From Ruminococcus sp. (GTDB taxonomy: Bacteria; Bacillota_A; Clostridia; Oscillospirales; Ruminococcaceae): a stretch of DNA of 64,000 nucleotides. Numbering within the stretch: the first letter of the stretch is position 1; each line of letters opens with the position of its first letter. The stretch is from the NCBI GenBank assembly GCA_017480485.1, contig JAFVAN010000001.1, positions 1 through 64,000 on the forward strand, given 5' to 3'. Made by a program: the position numbers and the translations under genes. Positions 27,783-34,621 of the stretch are shown here, piece after piece. The notes below the pieces were generated by a model that saw only the letters and a list, made by a program, of their open reading frames with translations, was not told the origin of the DNA and ran no database searches.

Positions 27783-27828
27783 AAAAAAGGCATCCGCTCC
27801 GCACAGCGCGAAGGGATGCCCGTTTTCA
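27783..27828 (-). terminator. Terminator of the bioY-DUF1284 operon
   Basis: GGCATCC/GGATGCC stem with inner gcg pairing, followed on the minus strand by TTTTTTATT. It slightly overlaps the DUF1284 stop codon. Confidence 0.8.
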
Positions 27829-28203
27829 TTTTTTCTGTATTTCTCCGCAGAGCTCTGCCCACTGGCAGCTGCCGCAGACCTCCCGGAGCCTGCCCGCGCG
27901 GATTATATTCTCCCGGGCCAATGCGCAGAGCCGGCTGTAGCGCAGGCTCCCGCCCTCGGGGAGGCCGATCAGCCGCAGCACCTCCCTGTCGTAGGCGGCG
28001 ACCTTCTCGGCACTCTCACAGCTGCCCGAGAGCCCATGGGGACAGCCCCAGCAGATCACGTCGCAGCCGCAGACAAGCTCTACCTCGGGGTCTGCACATT
28101 CAAGAAACTGCTTGCGCTCTGTCATGTTCTTCACAAACCCCTCGGAATAGCCCCGCCCCACAAAGAATTGCAGGCACAGAGCGTGGTGGGGCCGCAGCTT
28201 CAT
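27826..28203 (-). CDS. DUF1284-family cysteine-rich protein
   Basis: 125 residues from the ATG at 28203 (MKLRPHHALC), 10 nt after the bioY stop. The KLRPHHALC opening is typical of DUF1284. Eleven cysteines (10, 36, 45, 47, 51, 54, 62, 93, 110, 113, 119) make an iron-sulfur or zinc centre likely; the CGC..CWGC and CGSC groupings are visible. The biochemical function is unknown to me. It shares bioY's BirA-like operator, so a link to biotin metabolism is a guess from context. Confidence 0.8.
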   Translation of the reverse strand: MKLRPHHALCLQFFVGRGYSEGFVKNMTERKQFLECADPEVELVCGCDVICWGCPHGLSGSCESAEKVAAYDREVLRLIGLPEGGSLRYSRLCALARENIIRAGRLREVCGSCQWAELCGEIQKK

Positions 28204-28213
28204 CTCAGCCGCC

Positions 28214-28798
28214 TCACAGGCGCACCCGCTTGCCGACAGCCAGCGCAATGGTCCATGCCAGCACAAGCTTTGCGGCGTCGGGGATAAGATAGGGCACCAC
28301 GCACCACATCAGCGCCGAGCCAAGCCCCACGGCGGCGGTGGTCCTTGTGTATACCACCATGAACCATACAGTGCCGAAGGCGTAGCACACCAGCAGCCCG
28401 CAAACCAGCGCCGCCAGCTTCACCCAAGCCTTTGTGCCGAGGAAATGCTCAAAAAGGATATACACCACAGCCGAGAAAAGAAAGCCGATGATATAGCCTC
28501 CCGTGGTTCCCAGCAGCACGCCGAAGCCCCCGCTGAAGCCCGCGAAAACGGGCGCACCCACGGCCCCCAGCAGGATGAATACCAATATGGAGAAAAAGCC
28601 CCGCCTGCCCCCAAGCAGCAGCAGCGTCGCAAACACCGCAAAGGTCTGTAAGGTAAAGGGCGCCAGCGGCGCAGGCGCGGGGATGGACACCCATGAGCAC
28701 ACGGCCATAAGCGCCGCGAACACCGCGATGTACACCAGCTCCAGCGTCGAAAAGGCCGAGCCTGTTTTATTGTTTGTTTCGTTGATCCTGTCAGTCAT
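28214..28798 (-). CDS. bioY: Biotin transporter BioY (ECF S-component)
   Basis: 194 residues from the ATG at 28798, preceded by GGAGG. Six hydrophobic helices with the BioY hallmarks PFTLQTFAVF, LGAVGAPVFAGFSGG and GTTGGYIIGF. BioY binds biotin and works alone or with the EcfAA'T energising module, which is not in this window. No biotin synthesis genes are nearby, so scavenging is the likely role. It is expressed from a consensus promoter overlapped by a BirA-like operator. Confidence 0.95.
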   Translation of the reverse strand: MTDRINETNNKTGSAFSTLELVYIAVFAALMAVCSWVSIPAPAPLAPFTLQTFAVFATLLLLGGRRGFFSILVFILLGAVGAPVFAGFSGGFGVLLGTTGGYIIGFLFSAVVYILFEHFLGTKAWVKLAALVCGLLVCYAFGTVWFMVVYTRTTAAVGLGSALMWCVVPYLIPDAAKLVLAWTIALAVGKRVRL

Positions 28799-28828
28799 TT
28801 TTATACCTCCGAATATTTTTGCGTTTAC

Positions 28829-28857
28829 ATTATAGCATATCTCGCCGAGATTGTCAA
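28829..28857 (-). promoter_or_regulatory. bioY promoter
   Basis: Minus strand TTGACA (28857-28852), 17 nt, TATAAT (28834-28829): perfect consensus. The start of transcription would fall ~25 nt before the ATG. Confidence 0.88.
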
Positions 28858-28882
28858 CTGCTTTTTGCGGAATGGTATACAA
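28851..28882. promoter_or_regulatory. BirA operator upstream of bioY
   Basis: TTGTCAACT (28851-28859) and GGTATACAA (28874-28882) are separated by 14 nt. Each half differs by one base from the BirA half sites TTGTnAACC and GGTTnACAA. The site covers the -35 hexamer, fitting repression by biotinoyl-AMP-loaded BirA. Confidence 0.7.
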
Positions 28883-29063
28883 TTTGTTTTCTGCTCGGTA
28901 GATGACTGAAAAGCATACACCCTCCAAGCTGCACCCTTGAACAATGTCCAAACGGGTGTGTCGTTCAGGTCGGCGGACATTTACTAGGCAGATCGGCGTT
29001 TCCCTCAACATTTACATATTCCATCATATAATACTGCACATTCGGATATATGAAATGCCCCCG

Positions 29064-29077
29064 AAATGTGCTATAAT
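29064..29077 (+). promoter_or_regulatory. Extended -10 promoter of the GH43-GH5 pair
   Basis: AAATGTGCTATAAT contains TGC-TATAAT, an extended -10. No good -35 lies 17 nt upstream. Nearly the same core (aaatgtgctataatatag) drives uvrC at 34401. Confidence 0.55.
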
Positions 29078-29156
29078 ATAGAAAGCAAGCACCGGAGCGT
29101 GGCATGAACCGATATTAGCCGCCTCTGACATCTTATTATTGAAAGGACTGGTCACA

Positions 29157-30488
29157 ATGCCAAACCCAATTCTTCCCCTGTGGGAGTACATCCCCGACGG
29201 CGAGCCGAGAGTCTTCGGCGACAGAGTTTACCTTTACGGCTCCCACGACAGAGCCGCCTGCTCGGAGTTCTGCGACTTCAAGCTGAAGGTCTGGTCGGCG
29301 CCGCTGTCGAACCTTAATGACTGGCAGTGCCACGGCGACAGCCTTCGCACCAAGGACGGCGGCGAGCGCCCCGCCGACACCAACTGGACCCGCCGCGAGT
29401 GCTACGCCCCCGACGTGGTGGAGAAGGACGGAAAATACTACCTCTATGCCTATATCGTGGGCTCCAAGGGCGCCGTGGGCGTCTCCGACAGGCCCGAGGG
29501 CCCCTTCAAGCAGGTCTCGCAGTATAAGTACGACGACAGCGTGAAGGTCGGGGACGACGGCATCTTCAACGACGCGGGCGTGCTGGTGGACGACGACGGC
29601 AGAGTCTACGTCTACTACGGCTTCACCGAGTCTAACATGAACGAGCTGGACCCCACAGATATGCGCACCGTCCTGCCCGACAGCTATATGCGCCCCGTCA
29701 TCGACGACACCGACGCCGCCCCCGAGGAGCAGCGGTTCTTCGAGGCCAGCTCTCCCCGAAAGATCAACGGCCGCTATTACCTTATCTACTCCCCCATCAA
29801 AGGCAGCAGGCTGGCATATGCCATCTCCGACTCCCCCCGCGGGCCCTTCGAGTACAAGGGCTACATCATCGACAACGGCGTTGACTACCCCGCAGGCAAC
29901 GACCACGGCTCCGTGGCCTGCATAAACGGCCAGTGGTACGTCTTCTACCACAGGATGACCAACAACACCATCATGTCCCGCCGCGCCTGCGTCGAGCGGA
30001 TCGAGATACTCCCCGACGGCACTATCCCCCCTGTAGAGATGACCAGCCTTGGCTTCGAGGAGGCCCTTGATCCCTACAAGCCCACCAAGGCCGAGATCGC
30101 CTGCGTCCTGCGGGGCGGGCTCTTCATCACCGAAAAGGACATCTTTATCCGGGTCATCACCAACATCCACGACGGCGACTTCTTCGGATATAAGTATTTC
30201 GATTTCGGAGATGACTACACGGGAGACACCATGGCCCTTGCCATGAAGGTACGGGGCATGGGCGTAAGGTCCAAGGTCACGGTATACGCCGACGAGGTGT
30301 CGGAGGAAAACGTGCTGGGCGTGCTGGACATCGGCACGGGGGACGGCACCTATACCTGTAGGCTCAAGCCCCTCACGGGCAGGCACGCGCTGTATTTCAA
30401 GGCCTCCCACGGCATCGATAACTGGACCAAGCCCAGCTTTGACTCCCGCACCCTCTTCGAGGCCGAGGAATTCGTTATAATGAAATAA
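29157..30488 (+). CDS. GH43 family glycosidase
   Basis: 443 residues from the ATG at 29157 (GAAAGGA 10 nt upstream). A five-bladed beta-propeller of GH43 type: base D14 in YIPDGEP, YAPDV at 83-87, NDAGVLVDDDGRVYVYYG around 138-155, and the acid E196 in FFEASSPRK. A C-terminal ~130-residue beta-sandwich resembles a CBM6-like module. Such enzymes remove arabinose or xylose side groups from xylan or arabinan. No signal peptide is present, so it likely acts on imported oligosaccharides. It is 17 nt upstream of a secreted GH5, giving an outside-inside degradation pair. Confidence 0.88.
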   Translation: MPNPILPLWEYIPDGEPRVFGDRVYLYGSHDRAACSEFCDFKLKVWSAPLSNLNDWQCHGDSLRTKDGGERPADTNWTRRECYAPDVVEKDGKYYLYAYIVGSKGAVGVSDRPEGPFKQVSQYKYDDSVKVGDDGIFNDAGVLVDDDGRVYVYYGFTESNMNELDPTDMRTVLPDSYMRPVIDDTDAAPEEQRFFEASSPRKINGRYYLIYSPIKGSRLAYAISDSPRGPFEYKGYIIDNGVDYPAGNDHGSVACINGQWYVFYHRMTNNTIMSRRACVERIEILPDGTIPPVEMTSLGFEEALDPYKPTKAEIACVLRGGLFITEKDIFIRVITNIHDGDFFGYKYFDFGDDYTGDTMALAMKVRGMGVRSKVTVYADEVSEENVLGVLDIGTGDGTYTCRLKPLTGRHALYFKASHGIDNWTKPSFDSRTLFEAEEFVIMK

Positions 30489-30505
30489 GGAACGAGGTAA
30501 TTGAT

Positions 30506-31684
30506 ATGAAAAGCATCAAGAGAGCAGTTTCATTTATTTCCGCCGCTGCCCTGAGCCTTGGGATACTGGCCTCCTGCGGCAAGGGCGACGACAGCGCTGC
30601 CGAAGCCAAAAAGCGCGAGTTCAAGGACATGACCGCTCAGGAGTACGTGCGTGAGATGGGAATAGGCGAGAACCTTGGCAACACCTTTGAGGCCTATTGG
30701 AGCGAGTCCCGCAACGCCACCTCGGGCTGCAAGAGCATCGGCGAGAATACCCCCCTGAACTACGAGACCTGCTGGGGCGCAGTCGAGACCACCAAGGAGG
30801 TCATCGACGGCATGAAGGCCTCGGGCTTCTCCACCGTTCGCGTGCCTGTTTACTGGGGCAACATGATGGAGAACGACGGAGAATTCAAGATCAACGCCGA
30901 CTACATGGCCCGCGTTAAGCAGGTAGTGGATTGGGTCATCGACGACGACCTCTACTGCGTTATCAACATCCATCACTATGACGAGTTCATAATCAAGAAC
31001 AAGCCCCAGGACGAGGCCCTCGCAGCCTTCAAGACCGTCTGGACCCAGATAGCCGAGGAATTCAAGGATTACGACCACCACCTGATCTTCGAGGGCTACA
31101 ACGAGAATGTTGGCACCACCCGCGAGGAGGACCGCTACACCGAAAGCCAGATCTACGACTACGTCAACGCCCTTAACCAGACCTTTGTTGACGCAGTCCG
31201 CGCCACAGGCGGCAACAACCCCAAGCGCCTGCTCATCGCTTCCGGCTACTGGACCAACATCGACAACACCACCAAGGACTCCTTCAAGATGCCTACCGAC
31301 ACAGTGGAGAACAAGCTGATGGTCTCCGTCCATTACATCGACAACGCAATGTACTGGACCGACCAGATCGGCGGAGAGAAGTGGAAGGAATATTCCAAGA
31401 GCCAGTGCGAGCTGCTGAAGGCCGCCTTCACCGACAAGGGCATCCCCGTTTTCGTGGGCGAGACCACCTCCATCTATGACGGCGAGCGCTTCCTGCCCGA
31501 CGCCGAGGTAAAGACCAGCTCCGAGTGCCTTGAATACATCCTGACCATGGCCCAGGAATACGGCTTTATCACCGTTCTCTGGGACGTAAACGACAACTTC
31601 TACTCCCGCACCGAGTACAAGATAAAGTCCGAGACCGACGCCGCCGTTATCACGAAGATAGCTGAGCTGATAAAGAATTCATAA
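30506..31684 (+). CDS. GH5-type endoglucanase lipoprotein
   Basis: 392 residues. Lipobox LASC with Cys24 after a signal peptide, so it is membrane-anchored outside the cell. The barrel opens with MGIGENLGNTFEAYW, typical of cellulase GH5. RVPVYW (112-117), INIHHYDE (153-160), the acid/base E200 in FEGYNE and the nucleophile E319 in VFVGETT are visible. The usual NEP is NEN here. Substrate is probably beta-glucan, xyloglucan or mannan. No dockerin is attached, so it is not cellulosomal. Co-transcribed with the GH43 gene; terminator downstream. Confidence 0.92.
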   Translation: MKSIKRAVSFISAAALSLGILASCGKGDDSAAEAKKREFKDMTAQEYVREMGIGENLGNTFEAYWSESRNATSGCKSIGENTPLNYETCWGAVETTKEVIDGMKASGFSTVRVPVYWGNMMENDGEFKINADYMARVKQVVDWVIDDDLYCVINIHHYDEFIIKNKPQDEALAAFKTVWTQIAEEFKDYDHHLIFEGYNENVGTTREEDRYTESQIYDYVNALNQTFVDAVRATGGNNPKRLLIASGYWTNIDNTTKDSFKMPTDTVENKLMVSVHYIDNAMYWTDQIGGEKWKEYSKSQCELLKAAFTDKGIPVFVGETTSIYDGERFLPDAEVKTSSECLEYILTMAQEYGFITVLWDVNDNFYSRTEYKIKSETDAAVITKIAELIKNS

Positions 31685-31712
31685 GAGCGGCGAAGTCCCG
31701 AGCAATAAAAAC

Positions 31713-31754
31713 AAAAGGGATATCTCACCACGATGGATGGGATATCCCTTTTTT
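31713..31754. terminator. Bidirectional terminator
   Basis: AAAAGGGATATC / GGGATATCCCTTTTTT stem between convergent genes. Member of the GGATATCC terminator family. Confidence 0.88.
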
Positions 31755-31772
31755 GCTGCGCCGAAGCAGCTT

Positions 31773-33044
31773 TTAATGCTTGTATAACCTGAACTGCAAG
31801 GGCCACTCCCCTGTCTCAGGGTCCCGGTGGGTGTTGTCGCTGTCTGAATAAAGCAGCAGCAGTTGGCCGCCACAGGCGCTTACCTGTGAAAGGCTCCAGC
31901 TGCCCTCGGGCAGCTCTGGGCGAAGCTCAGTGACGGCCCCGCCCTCAAGGCAGAACACCCGCCCTTCGGGGTCAAAGAGATGGCTGAAAAACAGCCGCTC
32001 CTCTCCCTCGGGCTGCAAAGCCAGAGCAAGCTCCCCGACATCGGGGGTCAGAGCGTAGCAGTCAAAGAGGGGCTCTATGCTGCCGCCCTCGCCCAAGGCC
32101 GCCAGGCAGCGGCCTTGGCTGAAATTCTCGTAGTAAAACTCCCTGCCGCCGACCCAAAAGCCGCTGACGGGCATCCTGAGCTCCGTCAGAGCGTCGGCCT
32201 CGGTCATGGCGGGGTCACGGGGCAGGGCGGAGATGTCGCTGCTCTCCTTTAAGCTGCCCTCGGGGGCGTATCTGTCGATGAAGAGCTTCACGTCCCCCTC
32301 CCCCCGCATGGAGAGCCGAAGCAGGCACAGGTCTCCTCCGTCGGCGCAAAGCTGCCTTATGATGTCCCCCGTAAGGGTCGGGTCGTCAAAGCTAAACTCC
32401 GCCACGGTGCGGGTGGTGCCTTTGGTGATGTCCAGAGCCGTCACCTGCCTGCCGTCCCTCTGCATGAAGAAAAGCTCATCCCCCACCAGCGCAAGCCCGC
32501 CGTAGACCGTGGGGTCAAGGGCCGAATATAGCTCGCTCATGGTCCCCGCCTTCAGGTCAAGGTCAAGGACCCGCTGGGTGCATTCCTCGTCACTGAAAAC
32601 ATTCCCCGTGGAGAGCAGAAGGTACATATGCCCGTCCCGCTGCACCCGCGCAAAGCCGCACTCGTACTCGAACTCCTCCACGGAACCCAGCAGCCTGCTC
32701 TCCCCTGCCTCGGGGTCAAAGAGCAGGTAATCCATGCGCCGCTTTTCCCCGCTCTCGATCATCCGCCCGTAGACGATGCCTTGCGGAGTCAGGGTGGCTG
32801 TGCTCTGCCGCAGGTCGATGCTCCCCAGCAGCTCGCAATCGCTTGAATACACGGGCGTTGTGCTTTCAGCCGCTGCGGGATCTGAATTGCTGTCCTCTGT
32901 ATTGGACTGTTCGCTTATATTGCTATCCGTATTATTGTACTCTTTTTGGGTGCCCTCGCTGCTGTTCTCCGAGCCTGCGCAGCCCGCAAAAAGCACCGCC
33001 GCCGCAAGAACGGCTATGAGCCTTGCTGACTTAGTCATGCACAT
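31773..33044 (-). CDS. Beta-propeller-like lipoprotein in ECF sigma operon
   Basis: 423 residues. The signal peptide ends in a lipobox (LFAGC); a Ser/Asn/Asp/Glu-rich linker (~28-60) follows, then repeated beta-strand units with LFDPEAG, LALVGDELFFMQRDG and SHLFDPEGRVF that look like propeller blades (DUF5050-like). A second ATG two codons in is an equally possible start. It begins 33 nt after the anti-sigma-like gene, so it is probably part of that operon. Function unknown; an extracytoplasmic accessory or target of the sigma factor is inferred. Confidence 0.8.
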   Translation of the reverse strand: MCMTKSARLIAVLAAAVLFAGCAGSENSSEGTQKEYNNTDSNISEQSNTEDSNSDPAAAESTTPVYSSDCELLGSIDLRQSTATLTPQGIVYGRMIESGEKRRMDYLLFDPEAGESRLLGSVEEFEYECGFARVQRDGHMYLLLSTGNVFSDEECTQRVLDLDLKAGTMSELYSALDPTVYGGLALVGDELFFMQRDGRQVTALDITKGTTRTVAEFSFDDPTLTGDIIRQLCADGGDLCLLRLSMRGEGDVKLFIDRYAPEGSLKESSDISALPRDPAMTEADALTELRMPVSGFWVGGREFYYENFSQGRCLAALGEGGSIEPLFDCYALTPDVGELALALQPEGEERLFFSHLFDPEGRVFCLEGGAVTELRPELPEGSWSLSQVSACGGQLLLLYSDSDNTHRDPETGEWPLQFRLYKH

Positions 33045-33077
33045 CCACCACTTTCTGTCCCGAATTTTGTACAGTTC

Positions 33078-33743
33078 TTATTCGCCCAGCTTCGAGATAA
33101 CATAGGCGTAAGCGGGGCTCTCGCTGCCGTCGGCGCTTACCTCGGGGATGTATTCTATAAGCTCCCGCTCGTTCCCCGTTCCCGCGCCAAGGAACCAGAT
33201 GTACCGCCCCGCCTCGGGCAGGGGCACAAAGGGCTCCGCTTCAAGGTGCAGGCTGTTGTCGTTCTCGTCACGGGCAAGCAGAAGAGTGTCGGGGACGGCG
33301 GTGCCCTTCAGCACCCGCTCCACAGCGACGGCGCTCCATTCCTTCGAGTGCTCTTCGGAAAAGATGTCAGCCCCTCCCCTGCCGCCCTCCGAGACGGTGG
33401 CGGGGCTGCCGATAACGATCACCTCGCTCACCTCCACAAGGCGGTCAAGGTGGGCGGTGTCAGGGTCGGTGCTTGCAGCGCCGCCCTCATAGCCCCCTGC
33501 GATGATCGCGCTGCTGTCCGAAATTTCGGACACATCCAAGGCTGATGGAGGTGCAGTACTCGGCCCGCGCCCCACCGCCGTGAACCAAACAGCCGCCCCC
33601 ACCGCAAAGGCGCAGACCGCCGCAGCCGCGGCTATCCATAGCACCCGCCCGCGCCTTGGCGGCAGGTCAAGGGCCTCCTCCACCGTATCGTGGTCAAGGC
33701 AGTCCAGCGCCTCGGAAAGATATCCCATGCTCCTCTCGCTCAT
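33078..33743 (-). CDS. Anti-sigma-like membrane protein
   Basis: 221 residues. A cytoplasmic head of ~33 residues (YLSEALDCLDHDTVEEAL, PPRRGR) is followed by one membrane helix (~34-55) and an extracytoplasmic domain I do not recognise (VSEVIVIGSPATVSEGG; PEAGRYIWFLG). The start overlaps the sigma stop by four bases. The head plus PRRGR plus helix layout matches the serpin protein at 21222-22754, which points to a common sigma-binding module with interchangeable outer domains. Confidence 0.8.
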   Translation of the reverse strand: MSERSMGYLSEALDCLDHDTVEEALDLPPRRGRVLWIAAAAAVCAFAVGAAVWFTAVGRGPSTAPPSALDVSEISDSSAIIAGGYEGGAASTDPDTAHLDRLVEVSEVIVIGSPATVSEGGRGGADIFSEEHSKEWSAVAVERVLKGTAVPDTLLLARDENDNSLHLEAEPFVPLPEAGRYIWFLGAGTGNERELIEYIPEVSADGSESPAYAYVISKLGE

Positions 33744-34294
33744 AGCTTATAGCCCTCCTTTTCCAAATGCTCCCTGAGCGCCCGACGCAGCCGCAGCAGC
33801 TTCACCGCCGCCGTGTTTGGCCGCAGGCCCAAGGCCCGCGCCGCCTCCTCCACCGACTGCTCCAAATAATAGCGCCTTACGAACAGCGCCCGCTCCCGAG
33901 GCCCCAGCGTGTCCAGAAAGCGGTTTATCTCACGCCCCAGCTCTCTGGCCGAAAGCTGCTTCATAAGCTCCTCGCTGCCGAGGGCTGTGTCCAGCTCTTC
34001 AAGGGGTACGCTCCGGCCGAAGCCTCGCTTTTGGGCCAGCTGCTCTCGGCGCTGCTTCAAGGCCAGATTCCGCGCGATAGCGCAGACGTAGGCCCCCAGC
34101 GGGTCGGGGCGCTCGGGCGGGATGCGCTGCCACACCGCCAGCATGGTGTCGTTCTCGATCTCATCTATGCGGTCGGAGTCCCCCGTGATAGCCGCCGCCA
34201 CGCGGCGAACAAGACCCCCGAAGCTCTCCCTGAGCCCCCGAAGCCCCTCCTCGCTGCGACCAAACAGCAGCTCGATTATCCTCTCGTCGGTCAT
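33740..34294 (-). CDS. ECF-type RNA polymerase sigma factor
   Basis: 184 residues with region 2 (IENDTMLAVWQRIPPERPDP, LGAYVCAIARNLALKQRR) and region 4 (YYLEQSVEEAARALGLRPN). First gene of a sigma/anti-sigma/lipoprotein operon, coupled to the next by an ATGA overlap. It is only moderately similar to the sigma at 22751 but shares the IPPERP-x-x-L-G segment. Confidence 0.92.
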   Translation of the reverse strand: MTDERIIELLFGRSEEGLRGLRESFGGLVRRVAAAITGDSDRIDEIENDTMLAVWQRIPPERPDPLGAYVCAIARNLALKQRREQLAQKRGFGRSVPLEELDTALGSEELMKQLSARELGREINRFLDTLGPRERALFVRRYYLEQSVEEAARALGLRPNTAAVKLLRLRRALREHLEKEGYKL

Positions 34295-34385
34295 CCGCCC
34301 GCCCCCTTTCGGCCCTCTGTTAATTATCTACCCTTTCGAGGGCAGGATATTACAGAGGGCGCAAATTTTTTCGCAACCAATACTG

Positions 34386-34414
34386 TTTACTTATTTCCAC
34401 AAATGTGCTATAAT
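34386..34414 (+). promoter_or_regulatory. uvrC promoter
   Basis: TTTACT, 17 nt, TATAAT with TGC before the -10. The predicted start of transcription (~34421) coincides with the first base of the repeat element that forms the leader. Confidence 0.7.
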
Positions 34415-34420
34415 ATAGTC

Positions 34421-34603
34421 AATGCACAATGCACGATGCACAATGCACAATGAAGGTATCGGCTGCCGCCGATGATGCCCTTTCAGGCGCCTTGCCTTGC
34501 GCAGCGTCTCAGCATTGATGCTTTATACAGAACTATAACTTTAAAAATCAGTCGCCAAAGGCGACACCATAATTGTGCATTGTGCACTGTGCATTGTGCA
34601 TTG
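34421..34603. repeat. Heptamer-bounded small element, copy 2 (uvrC leader)
   Basis: Left array of AATGCAC units (34421-34452), then aaggtatcggctgccgccgat, a ~100-nt body, a hairpin gtcgccaaaggcgac followed by accataatt, and a right inverted array of GTGCATT units (34571-34603). The right hairpin and accataatt are shared with copy 4 (52686-52810, inverted), whose heptamer is different. It fills the uvrC 5' leader. Confidence 0.8.
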
Positions 34604-34621
34604 AAAAAAGGTGACACCCCT

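Larger units (their letters stand above)
27301..27825. other. Intergenic region upstream of valS
   Basis: No gene. It holds the valS leader and promoter, the heptamer element, a tgccgctctgcggca hairpin at 27692-27706 and the terminator of the DUF1284 gene. Confidence 0.6.
28799..29156. other. Divergent intergenic region, bioY / GH43
   Basis: No gene. It holds the bioY promoter and BirA site on the minus strand and an extended -10 for the GH43 gene on the plus strand. The stretch 28900-29040 shows no feature I recognise. Confidence 0.5.
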
